A stretch of DNA of 64,000 nt, taken from contig NC_088776.1 of the NCBI RefSeq assembly GCF_954871325.1, positions 53,462,569 through 53,526,568 of the forward strand, given 5' to 3'. This document shows positions 24,001-36,975 of this stretch, in pieces. The notes beneath the pieces are model-generated. The model made no database searches, was not told the origin of the DNA, and worked only from the letters and a program-made list of their open reading frames with translations. This DNA comes from Gordionus sp. m RMFG-2023 (lineage: Eukaryota; Nematomorpha; Gordioida; Chordodea; Parachordodidae). The translations under genes were made by a program, and so were the position numbers. How positions within the stretch are numbered: the first letter of the stretch is position 1; every line of letters begins with the position of its first letter.

Positions 24001-24843
24001 ACGAGAATATTTAAAATTTTTCTAAAAATTAATATAATTTATAACTGAAATTAGTATCATACAATAATTCTCATTAAAGAATTTGTTTTAATTAAAAAAT
24101 ATTTAATAAAAAAGATTTTATGCTAAGTATATTATTAAGGCTCTATAACACGAGGATATATGTTGTAGCGATAAATATCTATGTGATTTTATGGACTTGT
24201 TATGGAGATATGGATAACACTGCTATACTAGAAGGTTAAATAACACTACTATTAAATATAATCTTCTCTAAAACTTTCCAGGTCTTTTATATTGTTAAAT
24301 AATTAAAAAATCATTGATTAAAATGCAATTCCAAAGTAATTCTATTTATCGTTTATTTAAAGAAAAAAAGATTCTAATTTTATTTAATTATATATCTAAG
24401 AATTAACATGATGATAATATTTATTTTTGTTAACTAATAATTTTTGAAAAATCTAAGCACATTTTACTAAATGTTTACATTCGCGAAAACTATTTCAGAG
24501 TTGTGATTTCTTTGAAAAATCACTATTATAATTTTTTATTTATCCCTTAAAAATCCAACTTTTTTTAATGAATAATAAAATATTTTTTAAATATATTCCT
24601 TATTTATATCTCCTGATGAAAAATTTCTAGTTTAAATTTTATTTGAGAATGCATTTATTAAAAAATAATTTTTCCATATGATATGGGCCACTAAATACAA
24701 CTAACCTTATAATAAATATTTTCAGCTTCTATTTGTAATTCACTGATAATAGATGATACATCATAAAAGATTCTAGAAATATAAAGCTTATAATTTGGCC
24801 AAAATATAAAAATGAGAAAGTTAAAACTAAATACAAGCAAAAG
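21091..24843. other. AT-rich stretch, no gene recognised
   Basis: Intron-like or intergenic AT-rich DNA with homopolymer runs, including a G10 tract near 23807. I see no gene, RNA or mobile element that I can support. Confidence 0.55.
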
Positions 24844-24851
24844 CCTATATT

Positions 24852-25986
24852 CAGGGGCGTCGCTAGCCTTTACAATCTCAGGGGGCTCAACTAAAAAATT
24901 TTTATGGGAGGCGAAGCTCCCCATACCCCCAAATTTGCGGGCCTTCGGCCGGGTTTTATATTAATATATTAAACTTTTTTAAAATTTACTAACCCTAAAT
25001 AATTATTCTGAATGTCATTTATTATATTTTGCATACAAAATAAACTATAAATAATATTTTTAATAGAAAATCAATTTATTACAGTATAAAATATTTTCGA
25101 TTGTTGATGTGAAATGATTTTGCGTCTAAAGAATAATAAATGATAAAAAAGGTTAATTAATTCATATATGCCTCAATTGATAATAATTTGTGAAAACTAC
25201 ATAATATATTATAAATTTTAGCAATTTACTATGACAAAAGGTGAAACTAATATAACTCCCTATTACCATTTTAGACAATGTTTTATAGAATGGACTAATA
25301 AGAAAAAATTTATAGACCTTACCAAATCTACAATTCTTGAAAAAGAGAATATAAACGACCAATCCAAATCATAAAACTATATGGTGGTTAGAGCTTCCTC
25401 TTATGACATGATGGAAGCTAGACAAGTAATCGAGAAAATTATAGTATGATATTAAATTTCTAAAAGATTATCTTCCATTTTCAATGTTATATAAACGACT
25501 ACACAGTTGACCTATTGCTTATCTAAAATTTGCGATCATATGCTCTCACTCTCAGCAGCTGTAGTAATAATCTTAAATAACATAGCCACGCAAATAATGG
25601 GTTATATAATAATTTAAATAATAAAAGTCAATTAAGCTTCAACTGTTAAAGCTAAATTAATATTAAGTGAGTGATATTGTTATATTTTTAACACAGAATT
25701 TGTTTGCAAGCTGACATAGTATAATTTATATGTAATAATATAATCTAATAATTAAAATAGTATTCATTTAATAAAAATTAAGATAGTCTTATTAATTTTT
25801 TAATAAAATTAAATCTATATATTACTCAATAGAATTATAAAAGAAATTATTCAGAGGGCAATTAAAAATATTTTTTTAGCTCAAGGAGATATTAAGGAGT
25901 CATTAAAAATAATTTTTTTGCTTCAGGGGGCTATTCAAATTTTTCAGGGAGCTCGAGCCCCTGCGCCCCCCCTAGCGACGCCACTG
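24852..25986. mobile_element. Non-autonomous hAT element with perfect 8-bp TSD
   Basis: Ends CAGGGGCGTCGCTAG and CTAGCGACGCCACTG form inverted repeats, flanked by exact 8-bp duplications cctatatt (24844-24851 and 25987-25994). The subterminal regions have GGGGGCTC and GGAGCTCGAGCCCC sequences; the interior is AT-rich without transposase, so it depends on an enzyme elsewhere. Confidence 0.9.
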
Positions 25987-26014
25987 CCTATATTAGCTTA
26001 TAGCGTTAAATATT

Positions 26015-26416
26015 GGTTAATGATGCTTACTACCAAGTGAATGTATGGAAATATTCTAAATACCAACCTAATTTGCTAAATACCGACCAAAATTTATTAA
26101 AATGTAATAAGATCCTTATTATTTAATATATTAATACGGAATCACGTGGTCGAGTCCGGCCTCCTATATATTATCCTCCCAAGGATGGAACCACCAAGTT
26201 AGAATAAGAAAAAAAACATGATCATTCCCGGGATTCGAACCCGGGAGCATGGGATAAGTAAACCAAGCTCTTGCCTACTAGGCCATAGAGCCTTTCCAAA
26301 AATTACGATTTTTCAAATATATATTATAAATATGTTTGGTAGTGCCTATCCAAATGAAAAATGAACAAAATTCAAATTTGATAGATGGTACCTTAAGGTA
26401 CCAAGCATCATTAACC
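26015..26416. mobile_element. Mutator-type MITE carrying a tRNA-like sequence, copy 2
   Basis: Close relative of the 4282 element, with an exact 9-bp duplication ttaaatatt (26006-26014 and 26417-26425). The terminal repeat GGTTAATGATGCTT has a few changes at the right end. Inserted 28 bp from the end of the hAT element at 24852. Confidence 0.88.
26226..26292 (-). repeat. tRNA-like segment inside the MITE
   Basis: On the - strand this reads GGCTCTATGGCCTAGTAGGC (A-box region) and ends in CCCGGGTTCGAATCCCGGG, a perfect 6-bp T-stem with a canonical T-loop and B box. The 3' acceptor strand does not pair with the 5' end, so it is tRNA-like but not a functional tRNA by eye. Confidence 0.7.
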
Positions 26417-26639
26417 TTAAATATTTGTATGAGAGTTATTAAATTTAAAACACTCTAATTTATGGATTTTAACTTCTATTTTATATCAAAATTTCATTAA
26501 TAAGTCTAACTAATACATTATAAAATATGACCGATATCTGTCAATAATAATTAGGCCTTTGTTGAGATTGAATTTAAATTTTAAATAAAATCTAGTAATT
26601 ATTTTGACAAAATTAGGTTTAGATTTTTATAAAATGTTC

Positions 26640-26760
26640 TCTAAACTCTATTAAGCGGGCTGGGCATCTCTACTTTTTTCTAATCTCATTTTTTATTGCG
26701 AGGCCCGGCCCGTAAAAATTCTTCAAGGGACAGTGCAAGATATTGTAGACTGGTAAGAAT
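26640..26760. repeat. Decayed GGCCCGG-type element
   Basis: GCGGGCTGGGC and GCGAGGCCCGGCCCG lie close together in AT-rich DNA, as in the subterminal regions of the hAT at 57032. Ends and duplications are not visible. Confidence 0.45.
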
Positions 26761-27105
26761 TTACAAAATAATTAAACTTCCCTCTGTTAATGTAAAAAAC
26801 TTAATAATTTAACTGGCAAAAAATTTAAAATACCTACCAAAATAATCTTTAAACTTTTCATTTGATTTAAATACTGCCAAAGTTAAATTAAAAATAGAAA
26901 ATTAATTATTTACTAACCAAAAATTTAAAAAACCGACCAGATAATATTTCTACTATCCATTTAACTTGATTGCCAGAATAATTAAAATTTACAATTAACA
27001 AAAAACATTATGAAAATTAAATAAGAATAAACGAAATTTTAAAGATTGAAAGGAATCTTGACGAATTATATCAATATGATTAGAAAAAGGATAAATTTTT
27101 AGGAT

Positions 27106-27293
27106 TAGTGTTGTTAAATGGTTCTAAACGATTTAATTATAATTTAGCCAAATAATAAAAAGGTGTATAACCTTGGAAATTTTGTTCATAGATGGCAGAA
27201 AGCTTATGATCTCTATTTGGTAAATCTTGAGGTTTACATATATAATTATTCTTTTTTAAAAATCTATCCAAATCGAGCGGTTTAATAATATTA
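27106..27293. mobile_element. hAT-type hairpin MITE, copy 3
   Basis: Begins TAGTGTTGTTAAATGG and ends in a diverged complement, with exact 8-bp duplications tttaggat (27098-27105 and 27294-27301). Internally diverged from the copy at 20287. A partial relative ends near 38195 (AAATCGAGACGTTTAACAAT). Confidence 0.8.
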
Positions 27294-28012
27294 TTTAGGA
27301 TTATTAGCATTTATTGATAAATCCTTTATCAATTGTAATACGATTTGCTAACATGAAATATATAGAAAATACAGTTAATTAGTTTAAATCCACTGAATCA
27401 CTAGATTTTTTTAAAATTAATTATTTTAAATCATACAAAAATTTTAATACAATATTGTGCTGAAACAATTTATTTTAGTTAGACTTTAATTATTCCAAAG
27501 AATATAAGTCATATTATTTAGCTTCTAGTGGTTATAATATTAGCAGATCAAGTTTTTTATTTATGATTTTTTACAACATTGGGATAAGAGAATTTATCAA
27601 GGTTGAAGTTATAAGTTATCAAATCTCTTTATCAACTGTTCAATTATACGACAAGAGATTAAAGATATTATAATCAATATTTTATAAGGAGGTAAAAAGA
27701 CGTAGAATAAATATTTCAAATTCATAAATCACTTTTATATAATTTATTTTTTCTCTTTTATATGAAAACGTACAAATAGCCCATCTAGAATAAAAGGAAA
27801 TAAGAATACTTTTTGATGATAGATAAATCAAATATTAACTTATCTTATGGTGAATACCACCTTTATTGTGGATTATACTTAACATATTCATAACTTCAAG
27901 AATATTTGCAAATTTTTTTTATCCTCTCCCATAACAAATTTTTGCATAAGCTCAAGCTTTATGAAGAGTGTATTATAAGTGGAAATATATAATAATACAA
28001 TTTATTTTATAG

Positions 28013-28214
28013 CATAACCATAAAAATAAATTTTTTAAAAGGTGTAAAGGTAAAAGGTAGAGGACTTTCCAAAACTTTCGAGGTTAACGATTCAATAATC
28101 CAAAATTTGATTGGAGGAATGCCTTATACAATTTTGATGAATGTCGTTTCTAAACTTGGCAGTTTTGATTATAATAAAACAGTTAGAATTTTACGAAATT
28201 TGCACTATTATTAA
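28013..28214 (+). CDS. Unrecognised terminal exon candidate
   Basis: After the acceptor TTTATTTTATAG a frame stays open for 66 residues to TAA. The first base completes a codon, implying a phase-2 intron. Composition is protein-like, with segments such as KGRGLSKTFEVND, IIQNLIGGMPY and MNVVSKLGSFDYNKT. I do not recognise the family, and there is no transposon signature. The AAAG microsatellite follows 30 bp after the stop. An upstream exon was not identified. Confidence 0.42.
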
Positions 28215-28235
28215 TTAGACATAGATAAGCAGATA

Positions 28236-28400
<165 letters not shown>

Positions 28401-30789
28401 AATATAGAATATAGAATATAAAGAAATTAAAAGGGAATAAATTAAAAAAAAATTACATGAATTTTTATTTCAAGGTCAATAATATTAATACAATCGGACT
28501 TATATTTCCATGTGATTTCAACTCTTACAACATTTCGTTCTATTTGACGTGCTCCAACTTTATGAATTTGTCTCTAATAGCATTCGCCTATTTGAGATTC
28601 GGTAATTATTTAGAAATATATAATAATAAAAATTATTATACCATATTTTAAATTATAATAGTTTTTACCATTAATTAGTTCAAACAATTATTTATTTGGT
28701 AATTAGTTGAGCCTGTAGCTAAGCTATAAGCCCACTAATATCTACGATTTTCAAATTTAGTTTTTGATACTTTTTACGCCATTTTATAAATAAAATAACA
28801 TTCTATATTATTTTATTCATTGAGAAATTTAATGTATGCAAATTTTCTCAACTTTACAGGGGACCTTTTAAAATTTATATCAAATTTATGTTAAGTGAGA
28901 ATTTTAAAAATAAAGGCAGATTTTATCAGCCTAATACCTCGGTCTGATCTTATTGAAGACACATCTGTTTCAAAAAAGTCATTACAACTATAAGTCAAAG
29001 TATTTGAATTGCTCTTCATGGTTCTTTATAGCAATTCAACTTTTTTTTAAATTTAATATTTTTTATTTAGTAATATGCTTTAATTAAAATTTTTTATATA
29101 TTGCGCTATATTTTCTTATGATCGTTAATTGTTTTTTTAATAGGATTTTTGTTTTTTCTTTCATTATAATTATAAAATATTTAATATTTTTTGATATAAG
29201 TTGAGACCTAAAATAACTCCTATTTTAATCAATAAACAAATTAAATATTTTTTTATTATGTGAAAAATTAACATTTCTTCTATTTCCAATTTTTTTATTG
29301 AAATAATAGAATTAATCAAAAAACCCAAAATAATTATATCAGACCAAATAAAATGTATCGAAATTTAAAAAGTTTGTCGAATATAAATGGATATATAAAA
29401 AATATAAGGTTTATGCTTTAACAACTTTAAAAATTAGAGATACTCACAAAATTATAGTGCGTATTGTTATTTCTATAAAAAAAATCCTGTATTATCTCTT
29501 CGAAAAGTAAAAAGAAAGGAAGAACCTTAAGAATTATACCTATGTCTTAATAAATTTGGTTTATTGATAAAATTGTCTATTTTATAAATATATATTAATA
29601 AAAATAATATGTAAATATATTTTGTAAAAAAGATTGAAAATTAATAGATGAAAGTTAACTTTCCCATTATTATTTAAGAGAGCTCTATCTCATCATTATT
29701 TGGCTTTCTGATGTTTTCGAGATTCATCATTATTGGCAAATTGTTTCATTCATATTTATAAACATTTGAACTGTTATATACTGAAAAATAAAAAAACCCA
29801 TTCATTTTTTTAAAATTTCCTCTTATAACATGATAAAACAATTATATTTTTTATAGAAATTTGGATTTAAATTTTGTAATTTTTAATAACTTAATGTATT
29901 AGTATAATCCATATAATATTATAATTTTTTATTATATATTAATGAGGATACATTAATTATATTATATATATTAATATATATATCTATATACCTATATATT
30001 TTAGATTACAGAATATCTAAAATTGGTAATCTTTTATATTTACTTTATTTTTTATATTTGTTATTATTCATTTCTTTCCTACCATGATATTACAATTAAA
30101 AAAAACAGTGTAACCTCTAAATAACTTTACTGTCAGACTTATAGTTTACTTTATGAATGTTTTATTGCGATATAATTAATCCATTTTTTTCGTTTTTGTA
30201 AATAATTGGTTAATTTTTATCATAATTTATAAATTTAAATAATTAATGTGATATAAATTAATCAAAATTATTTAATAATATAATTTAAAAATGTAAAATT
30301 TCTTAAATTTGGCAAGAAAATTAGGGAAAAACGACAGAATTTAGAAATATTTTATAAAAATATATAGATTTTTTAATTTTCTTATTGCAAAATGGATAAT
30401 TAAAATTATAACTGTAAGTATTTGAATATATAAAATATATTAATTGAAATTATATATTCGAACAATATTGATAATTATAATAGTGATTACCTTTAAAAAA
30501 TTATTAGTTAGAGTTACAAGTGACAGCCTTAAAAAGTGTTTTCATAACTAACTTCTAAAAAATATCTATTTAAAGTTAAAAGTTACATCCAGGAGACTAT
30601 TACATTTTGCAAAAGTTACGTTTGATAACTAACTAGTTATCTAAAATAATTTTGCTATACAATATTCAAAGGAATTTAAAAAATACGAGCTACAATATAA
30701 TGTTTATTAAATACTATCTTGTAAATTAAAGATAAATATAGTTACACATATTTTAAAAGGTATTAATCATAAGATATTATATTATAATA
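28401..30789. other. AT-rich stretch, no confident gene
   Basis: One 64-codon ATG frame (28457-28651) is rich in Asn, Phe, Tyr and Leu and may be a composition artefact. Otherwise nothing recognisable. Confidence 0.5.
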
Positions 30790-31020
30790 AGAAAATAAAC
30801 ATTTCATAATAATAATATAAATAAATATATTATAATAATAATATATAAATATATTATAATAATAATATATAAATATATTATAATAATAATATATAAATAT
30901 ATTATAATAATAATATAAATAAATATATTATAATAATAATATAAATAATATATAATAGGTTTGAAAAATATATCATAATAATAATATAAATAATATATAA
31001 TAGGATTGAAAAATATATCA
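30790..31020 (+). repeat. TATAATAATAATATAAA tandem repeat
   Basis: About eight units of 25-28 bp based on TATTATAATAATAATATAAA, then two longer units ending GGTTTGAAAAATATATCA. The Tyr/Ile ORF on the - strand is produced by the repeat. Confidence 0.9.
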
Positions 31021-31040
31021 CACAATTTAATTATTAGCAT

Positions 31041-32793
31041 GAATAAATATTATTCACTCACATCGCGATTTAATTTAATAATTTTTTTAAAAAAAATCAT
31101 GAATTAAATTAATTTAATTTTAAAGTTATTACTAAAATTATTTTTTTTATAAATAAACTCCCATAAATATGTTTTCATCATTGTTTAAATTAATGAGATA
31201 TAATTAAAAATATAGCATACTAACCCTAACCCGTATATTAATACAGGATTGTGAGCCCATATTCTAAAAAGGGGTGTAAAAAATATATGGATTGGTTCGA
31301 GTTCAAGGGTTTGGAGTATTAGAGAAAAATAAGGAGTTATTTTGAGTTCAAGAGTTATGAGTATTAGAAAAAAATAAGAAGTTATTATAAAATTTATTTA
31401 AAAATAATATAAACATTATATATGGCATATTATTAATTTAATTTGAATTCCCAGAATATTTGAATGTTGGGGATAAAATTACTGTATGTTGGTTTTTTAA
31501 TAAATAAGTGCATTTAAAAATTATGGCCATGCATTACAAAAATCTTTGATCCACCAGCAAGCCACTTACTTTTTTTAAGTAAAAGATAATGTTGTTTAAG
31601 ATCAAGTATCTTATAAATTAAATGAATAATCCATAGATATCAAAATAAAAATATGGATCTTAGATGCCTAAAGCCCCTTTCAAGACATTAAAATAAAACG
31701 ATTTTACCTAATTGATCTTCTTTTGTTCTTTTATCCTACCTTTAATAAAATTGTTAAACAATAAAAATTTCCTATTACATTATTAATTTCTAAATATGAA
31801 AAAAAACTGATTCGACGTCGTTCAAATTCAACATGTATACAGCATCCACAATGTTAGATTTAGACAATTATTTTCTAGTAGTTTAAAATTATTTCTAATT
31901 TCAATTTATAAAAAAAAATACCTAAATGTTTATGAGCAAAAATTGTTCGAAATTTTAATTATGGCAGAATATATTCTAGACAGATGAATTACATTTTCCT
32001 ATTATATTTTTTAAATTTAACATTATTTCGTCAGTAAATGATGCAAAAGATTGGAGTTTGGAATCTCCAAATATCCACATCCAAATAGGACATATATATT
32101 ATTATTAAAATTTTAAAAAATAAGGGTGGTAAAAAAGTTAAAGATTTATACATAAAATATGATAAAATTTTACGTATTTCTAAAATAAAAATTATTTAAT
32201 AATCATATGTAGTAATCTTTTATTGGATTCTAGTCATGCCAAAAAATTTTTAATTAAAATAATTAAAAACATTTTATAGTTAAATAAAATAAAAATTATT
32301 CAAAATTTTAAAACCCCTAATTAACAATTCTCTTTTCAAAATTGGTGTTTAATTTTTTTTGGTTTATTCTCGAATAAATAAGTTTTTATAGATAAATATT
32401 TTATTGGACTCTAATGTAAATGGAACATTATTTATAACAGTAATTTTAAATTTAATAAATAGTAATTTTTAATTTGGAACATCATCTATATATAAATTTT
32501 TTTTATATATTTTAAAAAACTCCTTTAAAAATAACTAGTTACCTTTTTTGTTACAATTCAAAAAAAATAATTCTAATTAATAAATAAAATCAAGCTTAAG
32601 TAGGTGTTTCAATTATCTACTTATATTATGTATTAAATTCAAAAATAAAATATTGACCTGATATGTTATTTGTAATACCAGAAATTCCCACAAAATTTAA
32701 ATTTTCTAAAGAAATATTTAGTTAAAATTTAATGAGAATAGAGGTAAAATATTCTTTTTTTATAAAAACTCTATTCATGCCTAACTCACGTAG
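31041..32793. other. AT-rich stretch, no confident gene
   Basis: A good acceptor TATTTCGTCAG at 32034 opens a short phase-1 frame (NDAKDWSLESPNIH...) of 23 codons ending at 32108. This could be a terminal exon but is within chance expectation. Confidence 0.4.
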
Positions 32794-32939
32794 CAAGAAT
32801 TAGTTATCACAAAGAAACTGCATCTCTTGTACATTTCAATTTCTCGATACCTTTCGATCACATGGTCCAAACCTTCAGGATGAAGTTATTAGCAATTACA
32901 ACACACAACGAAACAAGGGATTTAGAAGAATCTAAAGAA
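32794..32939 (+). CDS. Unrecognised internal exon candidate
   Basis: From acceptor CACGTAG to the near-consensus donor GAA|GTAAGTTG a frame is open for 48 codons; the same frame is open further upstream to about 32755. Composition is protein-like: ISYHKETASLVHFNFS, PFDHMVQTFRMKLLAI, ETRDLEESKE. The exon would start in phase 1 and end in phase 0. Methionines inside could alternatively be the start of a first exon. No family recognised. The next candidate downstream (33234-33251, GATCTGCAATTAAAG) does not fit its phase. Confidence 0.42.
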
Positions 32940-33632
32940 GTAAGTTGAATAAAATAAATGACATAAAAGTCTTTTTATAAGGATAACTTAGAAATATTTT
33001 TAGCAATTGAATTAACTTATAAATTGTTACTTTGCTTTCTCATCATAAAAATTCACATTTATATGAAGATATTGAACTATTATTATTTTGATATGGGAAG
33101 TGAATATGTGATATTTTGTTCATATTGACAAAAATATTAAACCCCATTATAAATATATAATTTTAATTAGTTTCGATTTCAATTTTTTGAATAGAAAAAG
33201 TTTTATAAAAACAAATAATTTCAATTAAGGAGATCTGCAATTAAAGGGTAATCATATACTACAATTCAATTATTTTTTTAGATTAATATTATTAATTCTT
33301 ATATAGTGCTTAAATCATTGGCGTACGCAGCGGGGGGGGGGGGGCAGGAGGACAAATCCCCCCAAAGCCAAAAAATGCAGATGCCGGATTATATTTTTCA
33401 AAAATATTATTGTTAATATTAATTTATATTTGTTAATATTTATTCCTATCTCATATATATATATTTAATTACATTTATTTATCACATTCATCTACTAAGT
33501 TATTTTATCAATCAATTTCGATTTCAAGTTTTCCTTGGCGTAATTTACCTATTATTTTCAAATTTTAGTGGCGTAAAATTTTTCTAAATTTCTAATCAAA
33601 TAATAATTATCTCTGAAACTCCTTGTCCAACA

Positions 33633-34759
33633 GGGAGAAAGAAATTGCAAGCTTGTTCAACGAGATCGAGTCTACGCCACAGTAACAGCTATTATGGAGT
33701 TAGAAGAGCCGATTATTAATGCTATTACTGAAATATCAAATGGCTTGAAAGAAATATTTCCTCAGAAGCAAGAAAATTATTGGATTCAATACTTATTCCA
33801 AATTTTTTTCTCATTAGAATGTATTATTTAATTATACAACTATTTTATGTAATACTTTTCAAAAACATAACATTGACTTGATTAAGAAGATGAGAATAGC
33901 GGAGAGCATTTTATTAGAACTCAAGGAAATTAGGGCTAATGTTGTTGAAGAATTTCATATTTTATATGTTATTGTTGAGTCAAAAGCAGAGCTATACATG
34001 TTTAATATTTGTCCCCCTCGACTTGCAGCAAGCAAGCTCATCGTCAAAACATTAATATAGGATTAGTAGAAGAGTATTATAAAACAAATGTCCCCTCTCC
34101 CAACCTTTTTCATATGGTGATAGAAAAAAAATATAAATATTTGTTAGATTTTTATCATGAAGATGTTAAAATATCTTATGATACCTTATTAGCTGAATAA
34201 CTATGAAAAAGATTAACTATGGTTGATACAGTCCCAAAAAATGCTATGGATGCTTTTTATTTCAAACACATTTTAGATTATACTCCCAATGTATTAAAAT
34301 GGTTATATATATATATTAGCAGCTCTTTAGTAAACTAATGAGAGAACATTCACTTTTTTAAGAAGAATAACAGAGCCTTGCAGAAGTACCATTTGCAGGA
34401 CACGGCCCAGATTTTTTTTAAAAATTTTTTCCGGCCCGGGATTTTTTTAAAAAAATTTTCAGGCCCGGCCCGGTTTTTGATTTTTATAGCTAATAATGGC
34501 GATTTCAAATATTTGGTTTTAAAATATACAGCTCGGTCCGGATATTTTTTCTAAAAAATTTTCAGGCCCAGCCCGGGTGTTTTTTTTAAAAAAAATTACG
34601 GGCCCGGCCCGGGTATATTTAAAAAAATTAAAATACGGTCCGGCTCGGAGGACGGGCCTGCAAGTCTGTTAAAAACATACCTTTGAAATACAACATCTGA
34701 AAGTAGATTGAATGATTTGGATCTTTTGAATATTCATAGCAATTTAACGCCAAGCAAGG
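33633..34759 (+). pseudogene. hAT (ZMYM1-like) transposase split by a MITE
   Basis: Segments in order: YATVTAIMELEEPIINAI and NGLKEIFPQ (about 33680-33770), CSKQAHRQN with GLVEEYYKTNV (34015-34090) corresponding to the family's R-Q-x-x-R-x-N...EEYY motif, PKNAMDAFYF and NVLKWLYILAAL (34235-34330), two adjacent stops, then the dimerisation motif TNERTFTFLRRI ending at 34369. The reading resumes beyond the MITE as KTYL(stop)NTTSESRLNDLDLLNIHSNL to about 34742. Multiple stops and frameshifts; inactive. Confidence 0.8.
34371..34668. mobile_element. GGCCCGG-type MITE nested in hAT
   Basis: Left end CAGAGCCTTGCAGAAGTACC and right end GGGCCTGCAAGTCTG form imperfect inverted repeats related to those of the element at 57032. 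The interior is a series of GGCCCGG/CCGGGCC blocks separated by A/T runs. It interrupts the transposase codons between RRI and KTYL. A clean 8-bp duplication is not seen. Confidence 0.75.
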
Positions 34760-35152
34760 ATTGATAATTGAAAAATTAGCTCAAAACATACAAAATACAA
34801 TTATTCCTAAGAAACTTTTTGTGTATTAATTTATATTTCCAACATTTAAATTTTTTATACTTTATAAATTTTAAAAGCTCAAAAAATTTAAATTTCAATT
34901 TTGGGTCACTTAAGTGATTCATATCGTGGGTTATATTCACTTTATATTTTATAATTCACATTTATTTTATAGTTTTCAATGCCGGTTTATATATATAATT
35001 TTTTTAATTCACATTAGTTTAAAATTGTGTATTAGAAAAGTTATTAATCCTAACCTAACAAATTTATGCTTAGTATTTTTAATTAACAATATTATTTCTT
35101 AAAAAAATTTATTATCCCCCCCCCCCAGATCAAATTCCTGCGTACGCGCCTG

Positions 35153-36859
35153 GTAAATATCTACCTGATAATAAGATTCTATTTTTTATTAAAATTGCTA
35201 ATTTAGGTGACACATCATTTCCAATATTTTTTAAAGTTTTTCTCACAAACCTTTAATTTTAGATTTAATTCTACAGACAAACTGCATTTTAATATACATT
35301 GTCATTCAATATTTTAGTTATAAATATTTAAATAATATTTTATTGAATTTTTTTATTTTACATGTTAATAATAAAAATAAAATCCCATTATAAATAATAA
35401 GACCTTGAAGTAAAAATCTCATTTAGAGGGAGAAGAGATAAATAAAACAAATTTTATAGCAAAAACGGAAAATTAATGGCAAATGATTAAAATTAAGAAT
35501 AAATTAACAAATGCAATAACAAATGAACTAAATTTAGGAATTAATGAGAAATGTAAAAAATGATAAAATTTAATAATAAATGAATTAAGAAAAATGGGAA
35601 AATGTAATAGTTATGAGTATAAATTATTGAGTAAGAAAAATAAAATACATTAGAATTTTGATTTCGCTCAGATAGGCATAAAGATCAAAGGATTATAAAA
35701 ATAAAGTTTATTTGATGAGACAATTAATCGTATATCCTAGCAAAAAAATTGGCCTTAAAACCTTTGTTCCTAATGACTGTTTATTAATAATTTTCAAAGA
35801 ATAAACCATTTTATGAATTATTTTTTTCAAAAGCTCCATTTAAATTTTATCAATATGAATTTATTTATTCGAACTCAAAAATCTTAAAAATGTCAAGTGG
35901 ACAATTTAAATTCTGAACTATATTAAAAAGTACAAGAATTATGTTGCGACTGAAATGCAAAGTTTATATTGATTTATAGATTGGATTGCTTTATAACTAT
36001 TTTTCAAACTTTTTTAAATTTAGAGAATTAATATCAAATTTTCTCAAACAGTTAAATTTATTCACTTGCGATTTTTGCTCATTTTAATTAAATATTTATC
36101 CATTTGCAATTATCTGCTATGTAGAAATTAAATTTACTCATTTGCAATTAAATTTTCTCTTATTTCTTGCTAAAACTGGTGAAATTGAATTATAACAAAT
36201 ATAGATTCAGATAAAAATCAGCAGTTCATGACTCAAATGATATCGCTTTGGTTTGAATCTTTAATATCTGTTTAACTCTTAAACATACAAAATGAATAAT
36301 AGAAATATATTTATTATTTATAACTATATTGTTCGCGCTAGAGTATTAAATTTCACTTATTCTAAATCTCTTTAAAAATTTATAATATCGATTAGGTTTG
36401 TATTATAAAAAATGCTTGAAAATAATTTTAAATTAATAATAACTTAAAATAAAAATAATGAAATTTTTATTAATTAATCATATCTCCCTCTATTTTCACT
36501 ATTTAACAAAATTAAAAATAAAATATATAGATAATAAAAAAATTATAAATAAAAAAATTTCTAAAAATGAAAAAAAGATTAAAAGAATGGAGTAATAACA
36601 TAAAAATATAGAATTGAAGAAAAAATACGAAATTATTTTAAACATGAAAGAATAATAAAAAATGATAAGAAAAAAAAAATTAAAAAAAAATTATAATTAT
36701 AAATAAAAAATGACTTAGAGAGATCTCAAAAAGTTAGAAATAAAATAAGAAGGAAAATTTTAAATAACCAATAATTTAAGAAAAGAGATATTATAAAAAT
36801 AACAATTTTTTTTATAAGTATATAAAGAAACACGATTTTCTTCCTTTAATACAAATTTT
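35153..36859. other. AT-rich stretch, no confident gene
   Basis: A phase-1 frame after ACAAATATAG (36202-36274, SDKNQQFMTQMISLWF...) is open to TAA but is only 23 codons. Nothing else supported. Confidence 0.45.
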
Positions 36860-36975
36860 TATTTTTTGATAGAACCTATCCCGCTATTTTTCCTTATTGA
36901 TTGAAACTTTCCTTTTTTGCTCAATCTTTTTTCTTACAAGATTGGAGATTTTCCTTATAGGGAAACCTGTAAGGT
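36860..36975 (+). repeat. CCTTTTTTGATTGAAAC tandem repeat, short copy
   Basis: Three or four degenerate units of the same pyrimidine-rich motif as at 14260-14430. A 70-codon ATG frame (36917-37129) starts in it and contains GDFPYRETCKVLPHNLVG; I cannot say whether that is an exon. Confidence 0.55.

Larger units (their letters stand above)
33316..35152 (+). mobile_element. hAT element, GCGTACGCAG type
   Basis: Inverted ends CATTGGCGTACGCAG and CTGCGTACGCGCCTG, each followed internally by a long G or C run. Flanking octamers gcttaaat and gtaaatat do not match convincingly, so the duplication has decayed. It contains a + strand ZMYM1-like transposase relic (33633-34759) interrupted by a nested GGCCCGG MITE (34371-34668). 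Confidence 0.8.

Noticed and set aside
26226-26292. A genuine tRNA gene
   Set aside because: T-arm is perfect, but the acceptor stem does not pair and the sequence is inside a MITE present in several copies.
30804-31040. 78-codon Tyr/Ile ORF
   Set aside because: Product of the TATAATAAT tandem repeat.
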